Assembly (NCBI GenBank): GCA_949752735.1
Contig: OX457041.1
Coordinates: 29,600,900 to 29,664,899 of the forward strand
Length of the DNA stretch: 64,000 nt
DNA from: Lumbricus terrestris
Lineage: Eukaryota > Annelida > Clitellata > Crassiclitellata > Lumbricidae
Direction: 5' to 3'
The translations under genes and the position numbers were made by a program. A model generated the notes under the pieces. That model worked only from the letters and a program-made list of their open reading frames with translations. It searched no databases and was not told where the DNA came from. Position 1 is the stretch's first letter. Each line of letters starts with the position of its first letter. Positions 21,501-32,851 of the stretch are shown in pieces.

Positions 21501-24500
21501 GAGGACTACTGGCCGATCTCTTTGCAGAACCTGAAAAGTACATTTAAAAGGAATTAATTAAATAACATAAAAAGGGATGAATTAAAAATAAAAATTACAA
21601 AATGATCAAACAATAAATAATCAAACAATGGTTTCTGACAACATTGATAACACGAATATTTTAAAACTTTTACTCGATTTCTCACTCTATACAAATGAAA
21701 GAATCAAATGAGCACCTACCAAAAAAGATGTTTTCATTCTATACAAAGTATTTTAAAGCATAAGAATTGTACGTATGTATACATACATGTATTATGTAAG
21801 TGGGGAGGTGGTTCAGTACGTCCTCGTCGTCTCTCCCGGGCAACAGGGAACAACCCTGGCTAAATCTGAACCGAGGACAGGGGAGAGACCTGATCAGTCG
21901 CCCTACATTCCCAAAGGATCATGAAACTTAACCATGGCAAGCACACCAAATAATGGGGAACGAAAGATATCCAAAGATAGCGCTCAACGGATATGTACAT
22001 GGGAAAAGATCAAGAGATCATGGGAGACCAAAGAAAAGATGGATCAACACGATAAGAGATGACTGCGAAGCAATAGGAATGACGATACAGGAGGCGACGC
22101 ATGTGGCGCAGGATAGACAAAAGTGGAGAGCTACCATGGGAAAGCGGCTGACGCGTGCTGACGGCATCGCCTGACGGCCATAAGTCAAATAAGTCAAGTA
22201 AGTCATTATGTAAGTATGTACGTGTATGTATGTATGTGCACTTGTAATAGCACCCCTTCAAGAATTTCTACTCAGAGGCACTCCCAACTACAGCATGGAT
22301 GCTGAATCGAAGTTTCAAGCCAAAGTGCATGAGCAATTGCAAGTGAAGGACTTGCTCAGGGTCTCTACGCGGTGGCTTGAGGTGGATTCGAACCTGCAAT
22401 CTTCCAGCTCCAACGCACCGAACATACCCTTACACCACTGCGCCCCACAATTGTAGAATATGACTGAATAAAAAGGTCAGAAACTGACATCTGACGGTTT
22501 GAGCCCCTCTGTCACATTTTGGACCATCCAAACCCTCCAAATCGCATTTCATGAATTTCGGAACTGAGCGTTACATTACCTCTGTCATGTGTGATTTCCA
22601 AGAAGTTTTTCTTGAACCACTGATGGTCTTGAATGTATTTCAGCGTCATTCGACATCGAGGATTCTCAACTAAAATCTTCCTCAATAGTGCTATCAAACA
22701 CAAGCAACAGACATCAGAATAAATCTGCAATTGCACTCTGTCAAGGTGCAAATCGTTGTTTTAATAACTGTGCTAAGAGTATGTATATAGACTTCCAGGC
22801 AAATGTCCAGTGTCTTCTTTTCTAAGCAGCCTTCTAATTATTGACGCATCCTTTCAAAGCGTCATCATAAAGAATTAAGTTATGCTCAGAAGCAATCATT
22901 GACTGACACCACAGTTCTTCCATATTAACAAAAAAGACATATTTGTCTGCAGATAATGTTAGATTAAGTTTTCAGTAAGCAACACAACACAGACACATAC
23001 ATGGGGGGGCAATATGGGGTACCTTCCACTTCAGAAAGTGAAATCTGGACATGTTTGGCATAGATAAGGCTGGGACATATCCTAATTTTGTTTTGCCCTT
23101 CTCAACAATTGCTTTTGTCTTGACCATACGATGCAATGCTTTGCCTTGTACTATTGAAAGTGCAGTGAAATGTAACACAATGCTCCACTTTTATTGCTTC
23201 ACTTAAGAAAACCCTTCAATGTACTATTTCACACTTGTTTGGATACCTAACCACACTAAGACAGGCCTTGTATTCACAATTCAGCATGACTTCGTGAGCA
23301 ATGCAAATTTTCTTAGAAGTAATCATAACTTTATACACCGCCATTTCAACAGAACTCCTCAGGGTCCTCCCAACTTGACAACAACAAAAAATGATCAAAA
23401 TGAATGGTTTCCAAAGACTTGCGGAAAAAGGGCAAAGAAAGACCAGAGGATTCTAGATAACTTATTCCAGAAAGATGGACTAGCCACAGCAAAGCATTTA
23501 TGGGCACTGTGGAAATTTTTAGCCATAGGTACAAACAGATCACCTTGCGTGGCAGAGCAAAGGAATCTACAACCTGTTATAGATAGATAGCACTGGCACA
23601 CAAAGCTCCATAAGATACATCGGAACTTGGCTTGCATGGCATTATGCCTAGTAGTAATAACACCAATCCATGGCCAATGTAACATATTTCTGCCGTTTAG
23701 TAAGAGAAGATTTATTTTAAATCAGACAGTTAACAAAAGACGTTTACTGCTTACACAAAGCCAAGTTGTCTAGTTTGCACCAAGGGCTCATTGTAATACT
23801 GCATTCTCTCCACATGATGAATTCTGGACAGTTGAATGTCGGTTCATTCCAAGGCAATTCTACAATGACAAGTCACACCAGAAATTTAACCTCAGTATCT
23901 TCACTATTAATAATACTATCGTCATTTTAATTTCACTGTGACAAGTGTGCAGAATGATTGCAATTCGCAATACGAATGAATGATAACAGGAGTCAAATTT
24001 AACTGTTTGCAGCCATGAGGTGTCATCACGTCCTGTTGCTCATTTTACGAACACCATCTGCTGAAAGGAAGGCTGAGTGGACCTCTGGGAGGGTAGCAGG
24101 AAGCAATCCCACGTTCCCATGCTCTTCATGCCAGTGATACCATTAGCCTAAACCCCTCCCCATTCATTAGATTATCATCACCAATTCAGTGATTCATAAA
24201 ACTTATCATCATCCTCCTCATCATCATCATCATTCATCATCACAGATATCATCCAAACCACTCAGGCACTCACCATTTCAAAAGTCCGAAAAACCAAGAC
24301 AAAACTTAGAGAAATTTCAGTAGGTTATAATACTTAGAAATTTCTGATTACATTCTATCTAAACGCCAGAGTCTCCCTCATGAATTCCAAACTATAAAAC
24401 AAAGATTCCTGTTCAAATTCAAAATGCCATGTTGAATTAGCATAAAAACCTAACATAAAAATAGCATGTCTGATTATCAGTTAAACTAAATTTTCTAGGG

Positions 24501-27500
24501 CCATTAACATTTTTCATAATTGACTTTCCGACGCAACAAATCATGTATCAACATTCTTCATTGATGCTCTGTAAGTTGTTGCTACATTACATTACTTCGT
24601 GATTACCTGGTACATTCCACAAGCTACCAGACAAAGTCTTGAAAAAAAATGAATCCATTACATTTCAGTAAATTACATCTCATGAGACAAGAAGACTGAC
24701 CGCCTGCGAGAAGTGCCACGAGGATGATTCCACAGGACCAGACATCCACTGGTTCCGCCTTGTACGGAACCTTCTGTATCACCTCTGGTGCCAGGTATGG
24801 AATCGTGCCACAACAAGTGTCCAGCATCCTTTCACGACCATCATGACGAAATACAGTGGCCAAGCCAAAGTCAGAGATCTTTAGAATGTCTGTAAGAGTG
24901 AAAATAGGACAATTCAAAACTAAATAAATGCACAAAAATAACTACAAAATTCTATTTCTCTAACTCTGCATAAGAATTAATACCAGTACACAATTTTATT
25001 TTCTTGGTCATTTTAAGAATAAATTTTTTGTTGTTTTCCCAAAAGAGTGCTTAATTTTAAATTAAATAAAAACCAAAAAGTCAAAAAATAAGAAGCATAA
25101 ATTTGCTAAGTGAATCAGATTCATCCAACTGTTAACATCAATAAAGCAGGATTTTGTGCTAAAAATATTGAAGCAAGCAAAAAGAGCTCTAGATAGCCTA
25201 ACCAAATTCTCAAATTTTACCTGTTTCGATTAATTGTTCAGTATTAAAGGATCGACATTTTTCAAAATTTACCAACAATGAGAAATAATTTAGCTTTTTC
25301 CTTATATTTGCAAGTCATAATTTGCTTAGAACTTTAAACACTCCTTTCACAATTTGAGTGAAAGGCAAATCTCCAATAACATTCTCGGACTGCCACAGCA
25401 CAGCTAAGAATCATTTGGCCCATTTCTTTGAAATGATCTTCCTGCTATAATTCATGCCGAGATCTTATCTCTGTTTCTGCACGTTCTTTTCTTTCTTGAA
25501 AGGTTCTTCTCATTTTGAGTACTTCTAATTAGATTGCACTGCGAGAAGCACTTTATAAGTCCATAAATAGAAAAGAATAGAATAGCACAATTAACAAGAA
25601 TAATGTACTTAAATGTAGAATAATGCTGTTTCCTAACTTCCAACCGCTTTAAATAGTAAGCACACCAATGTTGCAATATTGGGACTATGGCCTGCATGGT
25701 GGGCTAATGTCAGTATTCTGCATATGCAACATACAAAGGGTTAAGATCTTCAAAGTGCTGGCCATCTAAAGATTTAGTTTAGCCATTTTGACATGCTTAA
25801 AATGACCAAGAAAATAAAATTGTATACTCTTTTAAATTATTATGCAGAGTTTAGAGAGACAGAATTTTGTACAAGTTTATTTTGGTCCATTCATTTAGTG
25901 TTGAATTGTCCAATTTTCACTCGTACAGACATTCTAAAGAAGTGAAACCTTTGCTCTGATCTTATTTAAAGTTTAAAATTTTAAAATCTAATTACTCCAG
26001 GCAAAAAGCCTTTAAATGTTCAGATAAACTTATATGTAAATAAATAGACATGTACATCAAGATAGTCCTGAATTAGAATGCAGAGGAACTTCATTTATTG
26101 GAAATCAAATCAAGAGGTACTTTCAATTGGAATGAATAGGCATGCACTGCACTCTGGAATAAAAAGCTAATGTCCGACATCTGAAATAGGGGAATTACTT
26201 AAGTAGACATGGATCCACAAACCTCTATGGATGTTTCTATGGTTTTTGCACTTGTAAAGACTGAATGCTTCAAGGTCAGAAGTGGTAGAGTGGAACCAGG
26301 AGATATTCTGATCAAGTATCAAGTCAATATCGTTGAAATTGTTTTAAATTTAAAAAATTCAAAGATACACATACCTTCACTATCAAGAAGAAGATTTTCA
26401 GGTTTCAAATCTCGGTGTACAATACCCTTTGAATGAAGATATTCCTGTGAAAAGAAATTGCTTCTTCTTAGAAAGATTTATTTCTTAATGACAAAGAAAG
26501 ACAAAGCAGCATCTTCATCAAATCTGAAAATAATTTTTGCAACGATATAATTCAATTCACTTTTAGATGCTTAAGTCCAAACAAACCCGGCAACTAAATA
26601 ACTGGGTTGGGAACTTTGCGCTCGTTGTCTAAGTCAACATTTTCATGATATACCTCTATCCAATAAATCAGATGTCAGATTCCGAAATCCTGCACACATG
26701 CAAAGCACTTACTAAAGTACTTTTTTAAGTCCTCACAAAGCACTGCACATGCAATTATCTAACTGAGCTAAACATGGGCATTACATAGCAATTTTAAATC
26801 TGTTGAACAGAGTCAAATGCCATAGAAAATTAAATAAATAAATAATAAATTTGATAATAATGCTACTTATAACTCTGCTTCAAGAGAAGAGTCCAGCAAA
26901 GGAGATCAAATCAAATTATATTTCATTGCTCCCCAAAAAAACAATGACACGTTGTGCATTGTAAAACAATGATTAATATTATAGATGAACGATTGATTGG
27001 ACATACAGAGAGTCGGAAGTAAGGAAACAATAGGTGCCCTGAAGGGAAGATCCCGCTAGGTAGGGGTCCTAGATAGATGGTTATTTATAGCAAAAATGAT
27101 GGGTGAGTACCAGGTATCCTTTATCCAGATTAGTTCCAGAGTTGAGGAAGTGAAAGAACTAAGCATCTATAGGTGAACGTTAATAGGATGCATGAAAATA
27201 AAATGGAGTTTGAAACAGAAAAAAAACAACTTAAAGACCAACAGCAGACAATAATTAATACTATATAACATTCTTTACTGCATGTGCACGTAATAGTAGC
27301 TTAAAGTGTGCAGGGCCCACGGCCCAGATCAAAATCGTTTTGTTCATCAAATTCATGAGGCACAGTATTGCAGTAATCAATCACACTGGAAAAAACATCA
27401 AAACTTACTTCTTATGTTCAAGTACGTACATTGGCAAAAAACCCAAAAAAATTAAATACAGTCACCTACCACTCCAGAAATCAGTTGACGGAAGTACCTT

Positions 27501-30500
27501 TGTGCATCTCCTTGCACCATGCCAATATCTGGTTCTAGAAACAAAAATTAATCAATTACAATCAAGCAGCTTTGAAGCTTTATTATTGACTAGCTGTACC
27601 CGGCCACGCGTTGCTGTGGCTGAAAAGACCATCCAACCCTCCCTACCTACCTCCCTTCACCTGCCTTCCTCCGTTCCTCCCTACCTCCCATCCCCTCCCC
27701 TGCCCTACCTCCCTCCGTGCATCTCTCCCTCCCGTTTCCTCCCCTCCCTGCCTCCCTTCCGTCCCTCCCCTTCCTCCATCCCTCCCCTCCCTTCTTCCCT
27801 CCATCCCGTCCGCTCCCTCCCCTCCCTCTTAATCCCGCTCCCTCCCCTCCCGTCATCTCTCACCCCTCCCTTCCCGACAGCTACATAGACATATGCGTTA
27901 TAATAAAAACACGGACGCATTGAAATGCAAATAAATTGAAATCGCTGAACATGGCCGCATGCAAATGCAAATAAATTGAAATAGCAGGAATCGAATGCAA
28001 ATTATTTTTTCTAAAAATGCATATAAAAACCCGTCCGCTCGAATTCGAATGGAACGTTGTGTGAAGGATCCTTGATTTTGTACAAACCGACAGCTACATA
28101 TGCGCTACAAGAAGACGCGTTGATATGCGCTATAAAAAACGTGGCCACATTCGAATGCAAATGGACGGACAGATGTGTAAGGATTAAAATCGGAATTGGT
28201 TGAATCGAATGCAATGTTGTGTTTTTTTATGTCGAGAAGATTGCGCTTTTTCCAAAAAAGCATATACAAACCCGATCGTATTCGAACAGAGCGTTTTGCG
28301 AAAATTTTCAAAAGAATCGGTCAAGAACTTTCCGAGATCTTTGATTAGGAACAAACTTGTTACATTTTTATTTATATAGATAAACAAATGGAAAGACAGT
28401 ATATCAGACTCTTAACACATCTGGTTTTAAGAAATTCCGAACCAGATTGATCAAAGACATGGATCCCCATAGTTTATTCACTTTTAGAGTGCATCATGCT
28501 GTAATTTAAAAAAGGTCACAAAAATAATGGCGTGTTTCCGGTAACACAACCGAGTCACTGTTTAGGCGTGACTTGGATAATTTTGTGATTTTTTATGTGT
28601 ATTAATACATCAATACATTTGCATGTCAGAGGTGCTGAATTGCAATGTCATAAAAGTGAATGTAGGTGCATTCACTAAAGCAGATGACAGTGAGTACCTA
28701 ATTAGCGGCCTTTCAATGCAAATCTGGTCGCCATATTCATTGTATCAGCAACATCTAAGGTCATCGTATGCGCTAATGTACAAGTTAAGCCTCCACAGCA
28801 ACCAGCCGGTCAGCTTTCCTTTTTGTATAGTAACATATGCATTATGCAAGTATGACAATTCAAACAATAAGTCTCTTTCCGTAAATAGATTATAAGGCTG
28901 AGCAGGGTACATAAGTAATTTTACAAATATAAAACGCAAATGTCCTTAACAAATTATATCACTTGTACCATCGTACAAACCTATTCTGTCGAAGAGCTCT
29001 CCACCGCTGGCATACTCTAGAAACAGATATTCTCGAAATCCTTCCCGGCGATGACCAAAGAACCGGATGATACTTGGGTGACTGACCATTCGACTAATGC
29101 AGATCTGCAACAAAAAGTCACTAAAAGTCGAGATTAAATCATTCATACAAAACTCATCCAATTGTCCACCTTCCAAACTATATTGTCCTTAACAAACCAC
29201 AACGCAGCAGCTACTCTGCCTCCTCTCTCTGGCAACTAGTCTCGGACTTCTGCTTCACCAAAAATTATTGCCGGTCCACGGTCTACTGAAGTTTGGGAAC
29301 CACTGAGATAAATGATAATCTTAAGTCAACCTTAACAGTAACACTCATTCAAAAGCCAAGTTCACTAAGAAATGCAAATGGAACGAAAATCTTGAGAAAC
29401 CTTACTGCTCGGGCAGGGATTTGAACCACTGACCTCTGGCATGAATGACAGTCCTGGATGCTAATTAGACTACTGAAAGTCACATCCACGCCTAAGATCA
29501 TCGTAATAATATTATCTCTTACCTCTTTCTTTATATTTTTTTCAACATTTTCTGCCGTTTTCAGGTTGACTATCTTCACTGCAACTGCTTCCTGTGTTTC
29601 TCTGTTCACCGCCAGCTTCACTCTGAACATTATCCAAACAGGAAATGTAAAGTACCCGGTAATCAAGCACTAAATCGATGCTGTTACAGACAAACCATTG
29701 ATGCTCTTGACATACAGCACCACAGAGCAACATAGGCAGAAAGCAAATGGAGATCGATGATTTTGCACTAGGTCTTTATAAACCAATGCACTCACATATT
29801 ATGACACACTGGTGGTTGGGAAAGTCAGTAAGTAGTAGTAGACACCAGCAAAAGATAACTTATTTCTTTATTTTACAATGTTAGTCATAAAGGAAAAGTA
29901 AAAGATTATAAGCTAAACCTGAGAGGTCTGTTGTCATATTTGCAAAGCATTAGAAACTTGAATTTCTTACAAGTGGTATTAAAGGACAGTTGGTCTCTCT
30001 TCTTCAAAAATATGATATAATTCACGTATACGTATTTTGTAGATGAGGTTGGTAAAGAGTTCTAGTGAAACAGTAAATTTTAAAACCTGAAGGCACCATA
30101 AAACAATTGTTCACTTACAACAAATCTCCTATCAGCAACAGTCCTCAAAAAGAAGTCCTGGTATTGAAGGATACTAGAGCATGAGCATTAGAAAAATAAT
30201 CAAGCACCTGGACAAACCTTTCCCTTAGAAGTTAGAAGATTACATGGCTTGTCAATATTATAGCAGAGATGACAAGTATTTAGCACACTGAAAATGTCCA
30301 CCCTATCAAGTTAATATTTAGAAAAACTCAAGTAAACAAGACACCAAGAGCTATTGAATCATAACGTTATAGTCTACAAGGCAACAATCAAAACATTCAT
30401 AGAATATCTAAATAAGAAAACACTGCCCAGTCCTTACTCTCCATAAGCTCCTTCACCAAGTGTCTGAACAAAATCCCATCCTTCCACAAATGGTGTCACC

Positions 30501-30502
30501 AT
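18493..30502 (-). CDS. CHEK1: Checkpoint kinase 1 (Chk1), complete coding gene span
   Basis: Thirteen coding exons on the minus strand: 30438-30502, 29523-29622, 28981-29104, 27470-27534, 26375-26444, 24701-24889, 23755-23859, 22580-22690, 21416-21530, 20700-20886, 19808-19942, 19186-19287, 18493-18594. All junctions keep phase and sum to 1470 nt, i.e. 489 residues (human about 476). The kinase domain has GEGAYG, K38, HRD with D130 and DFG with D148, each at the human position. The regulatory region keeps two SQ sites (S325-Q-P and FSQP S355), matching the ATR targets near human S317 and S345, then [12 protein letters not shown]. The C-terminal KA1-like part ends [14 protein letters not shown]. 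Chk1 is the Ser/Thr kinase that relays ATR signals to CDC25 and stalls the cell cycle. A 5' non-coding exon is likely (acceptor just upstream, 30520). The introns hold SINEs, LINE scraps and two TTAA mini-elements. Confidence 0.95.
18685..18900 (-). repeat. tRNA-derived SINE, copy 1
   Basis: Read on the minus strand it starts GGGGCATGGTGGTGTAG (A-box region), has a B-box GGTTTGAATCC, and ends with GCGCTTCTGAGTAGGGAGCT..GCGCTATAACAAG. Same family as 22231-22447 and 40180-40389. It lies just beyond the last acceptor of CHEK1, in intron 12. Confidence 0.85.
19186..19287 (-). CDS. CHEK1: CHEK1 exon 12
   Basis: Encodes [20 protein letters not shown] and VLVDFRLSK, the KA1-like C-terminal domain. 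Acceptor TTCTGTACAG|, donor AAG|GTATGA. Confidence 0.93.
19808..19942 (-). CDS. CHEK1: CHEK1 exon 11
   Basis: Encodes [20 protein letters not shown] and on to GYSIRR; compare NPWQRLVKRMTRFFTKLDAD in vertebrates. Acceptor GTCCTCCTTAG|, donor CAG|GTGAGG. Confidence 0.93.
20421..20499. mobile_element. 79-bp TTAA-flanked mini-element
   Basis: TTAA at both ends; termini CCCTTTACCC and the reverse complement of GGGTAAAAGA form an imperfect inverted repeat. Similar in size to 13651-13732 and 20969-21051. It lies in CHEK1 intron 10. Confidence 0.5.
20700..20886 (-). CDS. CHEK1: CHEK1 exon 10 (SQ regulatory region)
   Basis: Contains MSQPD (S325) and [20 protein letters not shown] then TPGASQ, aligning with the ATR phosphorylation sites and the conserved region after them. 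Acceptor GTGCTTGCAG|, donor CACAG|GTAAAC. Confidence 0.93.
20969..21051. mobile_element. 83-bp TTAA-flanked palindromic mini-element
   Basis: TTAA + CCCGTTCCCGCCGGA at left mirrors TCCGGCGGGAATGGG + TTAA at right (one mismatch in 15). The centre holds a perfect 22-bp palindrome (20987-21008, core GGTCGCTAGCGACC). Placed 83 bp upstream of the CHEK1 exon 10 acceptor. Fits a tiny piggyBac-type MITE. Confidence 0.65.
21416..21530 (-). CDS. CHEK1: CHEK1 exon 9 (linker)
   Basis: Encodes a Ser-rich linker, [20 protein letters not shown] onward, between kinase and regulatory regions. Poorly conserved, but the splice sites (TTTTCAG|, CAG|GTTTAT) and phases fit. Confidence 0.85.
21953..22174 (+). mobile_element. 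Non-LTR retrotransposon 3' coding fragment
   Basis: The frame contains [20 protein letters not shown] and [12 protein letters not shown], the typical C-terminal block (GRP.KRW.D..R.D) of LINE reverse-transcriptase polyproteins. 5'-truncated, stop at 22172. It sits in CHEK1 intron 8, opposite strand, directly beside a SINE copy. Confidence 0.7.
22231..22447 (-). repeat. tRNA-derived SINE, copy 2
   Basis: On the minus strand: GGGGCGCAGTGGTGTAAGGG head, B-box GGTTCGAATCC at about 22390-22400, tail GAAGGGGTGCTATTACAAG. The B-box is intact. In CHEK1 intron 8. Confidence 0.85.
22580..22690 (-). CDS. CHEK1: CHEK1 exon 8 (end of kinase lobe)
   Basis: Encodes [20 protein letters not shown] and DHQWFKKNF, the terminal kinase helices. 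Acceptor TGTTTGATAG|, donor AGAG|GTAATG. Confidence 0.92.
23390..23600 (-). mobile_element. LINE fragment (reverse-transcriptase C-terminal region)
   Basis: The minus frame reads [31 protein letters not shown], resembling the RSFAVAGP..WN.LP motif near the end of CR1/L2/Jockey-type polyproteins. Frame degraded afterwards. In CHEK1 intron 7, same strand. Confidence 0.55.
23755..23859 (-). CDS. CHEK1: CHEK1 exon 7
   Basis: Encodes [20 protein letters not shown] and [12 protein letters not shown]; compare ELPWDQPS...W..LNPW in vertebrate Chk1. Acceptor TGTCATTGTAG|, donor TTGT|GTAAGC. Confidence 0.9.
24701..24889 (-). CDS. CHEK1: CHEK1 exon 6 (activation segment)
   Basis: Encodes [32 protein letters not shown] and [18 protein letters not shown]: the DFG motif, activation loop, APE-type motif and F-helix. 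Acceptor CTCTTACAG|, donor GGCG|GTCAGT. Confidence 0.95.
26375..26444 (-). CDS. CHEK1: CHEK1 exon 5 (catalytic loop)
   Basis: Encodes [20 protein letters not shown], with the HRDLKPEN catalytic loop (D130). Acceptor CTTTTCACAG|, donor GAAG|GTATGT. Confidence 0.94.
27470..27534 (-). CDS. CHEK1: CHEK1 exon 4
   Basis: Encodes [20 protein letters not shown] then GV, matching the Chk1 segment before the catalytic loop. Acceptor TTGTTTCTAG|, donor GTG|GTAGGT. Confidence 0.92.
27589..28380. repeat. Unclassified insertion with (CCCTCC)n tract
   Basis: Starts TGACTAGCTGTACCCGGCCA, contains a long pyrimidine-rich C/T tract (about 27630-27875), then repeated phrases (CGACAGCTACATA.., GAATGCAAATAAATTGAAAT twice) and ends TTTATTTATATAGAT. 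The start phrase is one I associate with dispersed non-LTR or SINE elements. It lies between CHEK1 exons 3 and 4. Confidence 0.5.
28981..29104 (-). CDS. CHEK1: CHEK1 exon 3 (hinge)
   Basis: Encodes [20 protein letters not shown] and [15 protein letters not shown], the C-helix to hinge region of Chk1. Acceptor TTTGTTGCAG|, donor ATAG|GTTTGT, phase 1. Confidence 0.93.
29404..29475 (-). repeat. tRNA-like SINE head
   Basis: The minus strand reads CAGTAGTCTAATTAGCATCC...GTGGTTCAAATCCCTGCC: A- and B-box-like blocks with tRNA spacing but no closed acceptor stem. Degenerate SINE head or tRNA pseudogene in CHEK1 intron 2. Confidence 0.45.
29523..29622 (-). CDS. CHEK1: CHEK1 exon 2 (catalytic lysine)
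   Basis: Encodes [20 protein letters not shown] and on to NIKKE, including K38 of the VAVK motif. Acceptor ATGTTCAG|, donor GAG|GTAAGA. Confidence 0.93.
30438..30502 (-). CDS. CHEK1: CHEK1 exon 1 (start, glycine loop)
   Basis: ATG at 30502; encodes [20 protein letters not shown], the typical Chk1 N-terminus with the ATP-binding loop. Donor GGAGA|GTAAGG. An acceptor TTGAAACAG at 30520-30522 lies 17 bp before the ATG, so the exon probably starts at 30519 and continues an upstream non-coding exon. Confidence 0.92.
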
Positions 30503-30619
30503 CTTCCAAAAATTGTGACCTGTTTCAAATTTACAAAAATAAGAGATAGTCAACTATTAAAAATCAATTTAAAAATTAATTCACTTCTTATTCATCATCA
30601 ATCAACGTCCATGGGTTCA

Positions 30620-30880
30620 TCACCCGTAGGCGAAAGTAAAGTCGTCCCTGGGCCGAAGGCCTGCTGGTAAGGCACTCATCTCCTTTCTAGGCCCTTGAGC
30701 CGGCAATGGACAAATCCCAAGGTCCTGAACACGGGGCCAGTGTTTTCACAGGACTTGACATTTACCTCCCAGCTTACGCCGGTACCAAATCATACTGCTT
30801 GGTGACAGAGGCACGTGCGTGTAAACCACTTGCCCAAGGTCATTACCCGGAGTCGAACCTGCAACCGTTATTCTTAAAAA
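30620..30880 (-). repeat. Dispersed SINE-like repeat
   Basis: Contains CTTGCCCAAGGTCATTACCC..GAGTCGAACCTGCAACC, sharing the 'CCAAGGTC..GAACCTGCAA' phrases of the SINE family at 18685, but the rest differs. Probably a related or composite element. Confidence 0.45.
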
Positions 30881-31198
30881 TAATGCCTGCACAAAACATA
30901 CACTGGCACATAAATATTTAGCATACTGGCAGACAAAACTTTATCGTGCTGAAGCAGGGTGTCTAGGGTGTTTTGTATTTTTAAACTCTCACTTTACTAA
31001 CAGGGCACACTGGTTTTCTTTTTATCAATTTAGAGAAATTTCTATAATATTTCAAATAATATTTAGTCACTACTAGCTCTGTAAATCCCAGTTAAATCAT
31101 ATAAATTCTTTAATACATTAAAACCACATCAATGTTTACTTTAAATAATGCTTTAAATAAATGCAGTCAAGCCCTCGTTTAGATCAAATGGTAAAAGT

Positions 31199-32022
31199 CT
31201 AGAATGGTTCGGTAGCACGTAAACAGTATGGTCGTCACAGATATAGGCAGAATAGAGCGGTCTCATCTACGGCGATCGATAGCTCATTGATGTTTCCCAG
31301 CCCTGTGACCTACCTCGATAGATAGCCCAATGTTTATGCAAAAGCTAGTAAGTCAGTCATTGATCAGAAAAAAATATTTTCTTTATTGAACAATCCGCGG
31401 TTGACAGACTGGTTACAGTGTACATTTTATGCAATTGAAACAATTCACAAGAACGCAGATTACAGAAGACATAAATCTTAACTAGGTTTACTAGCAGAAC
31501 AGACAGCCTGCAATACACGGCGCTAATAGCAACCTACAAAGCATGTTCGCCCAATGGGGGCTCGAACTCATTACCTCTCGCTCTCTACGCCAGCGTGTTA
31601 TCCATTGCGCAACCGCCCCTCCGAACATTGTCAGAATATATTCAAGAATATATTCAGAATATAGTCTCCGAGGGCGAATTTATTCTGAAGCAGATCCCCA
31701 GGGGAGTAGGCCTATTTGTGTCGGTATAGTCTCTAGGAGGTTTTTTAAAGATGCAACCCTTTCACGCGACACTGGCACTGTCCATAGGTAGATTTTGCTG
31801 TGTTGTTTAGCCTATTTTAGCGTAATAATATTTATGAAAATTTATCTTTTCATGGTATTTTGACAACTAGCTGACTTACTTACTTTCGCGGAAGCATTGG
31901 GCTATCGATCGCCGTAGGCAAGGGGGTTCGCAGAAACATTGGGCTATCGCCGTGAGACCGCTCTATTCTGCCCTTATCTGTGACGACCATATTGTTTACT
32001 TGCTACCAAGCCGTTCTAGACA
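31199..32022. mobile_element. Long inverted-repeat element
   Basis: The left arm (31199-31345, begins TCTAGAATGGTTCGGTAGCA) is matched by the reverse complement of the right arm (about 31870-32022), including TATGGTCGTCACAGATA, GAATAGAGCGGTCTC and GATAGCCCAATG. The interior (31370-31520) has an inverted, diverged relative at about 36985-37130. Terminal arms suggest a DNA-transposon derivative; target duplication is not clear. Confidence 0.65.
31546..31620 (-). repeat. tRNA-like sequence (SINE head or tRNA pseudogene)
   Basis: The minus strand starts GGGGCGGTTGCGCAATGGAT and has a T-arm-like GAGTTCGAGCCCC. The 3' end does not pair with the 5' acceptor strand, so it is not an intact tRNA. Inside the inverted-repeat element. 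Confidence 0.5.
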
Positions 32023-32063
32023 TCCACCGATAAAATATAATCCCTATTCGTCGTCGTCAGGTC

Positions 32064-32851
32064 CATTAAGCCTAAGAACGTGCCAGTAGACTAGGTTACA
32101 GTTTGTGGAAAATATAAACCACTCCAGCAGCAGTGATGTCGTTCAGAGACTATCGTCAAAACGTTGCGATTGATATCATTTCCCGCCCACGGGGCACGTA
32201 TTGTACTTACAGTTTCAGCCTACAAAGTAGCTTGCGCCGCAATTCACCAATTCAGTTTTCAATATTCAGTGTCAATTAATTTATCAGGGTAATACGAGCA
32301 TTAATACACGGCGCAATAGATGACACACATTTACCCAAATTTAATTTCCCGCAATAAGTTTGTTTTTCTGAAGTCATGTGAACGTTATATTACTATAGAT
32401 ACCGTATCTTGTTTTATAGCGCTAAAGTTATAAGGTGTTTGCTATTTTAATAACAAAAACTACATGCCATAATTCTGCACTTTTCGAGTGTGTAGAATGT
32501 CAATTATTATTATTATCAGCTTTGGAAGGCAATTAAATCACGTTTAGGGAGAAAACAATGTTCCTAAAGACAGCGAATTGTTCAACTTGTGGATATTGTT
32601 TCGCATGGTGTCTGTTCTGTTGGTATATAGGCCTACGACTGATGTTAATTAAGACTTTTTCATGTAATCATGCTGCGTTCTGTCAGTTTGAAAAATAAGG
32701 AAGATTGTCATATACAAGTAACAGTAACTCCATTTTTGAAGTTCGATGGAGATTGTTCTCCAGACCCACCGTTAGCAAGCACCACTGCGCGGCTGGAGTG
32801 GTTTGCATTTTCCACAAACTGTAGCCTACTGGCACGTTCTTAAGCTTAATG
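32064..32851. mobile_element. Second inverted-repeat element
   Basis: Arms of about 65 bp: CCATTAAGCCTAAGAACGTG..CCAGTAG..ACAGTTTGTGGAAAAT..CCACTCCAGC at 32064-32129 and its reverse complement at about 32788-32851, with a few substitutions. About 660 bp of AT-rich DNA lies between them. No coding capacity. Confidence 0.65.

Noticed and set aside
21289..21543. Alternative minus frames around CHEK1 exon 9
   Set aside because: Only the frame in phase with exons 8 and 10 is open across the splice-bounded segment.
23219..23590. 123-codon plus-strand frame in CHEK1 intron 7
   Set aside because: No recognisable domain, and the opposite strand better matches a LINE polyprotein end.
27340..27888. 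182-codon Pro/Ser/Leu-rich frame
   Set aside because: Its C-terminal half is a (CCCTCC)n tract, and it overlaps CHEK1 exon 4 on the other strand.
31546..31620. Functional tRNA gene
   Set aside because: A and B boxes are recognisable but the acceptor stem does not close.
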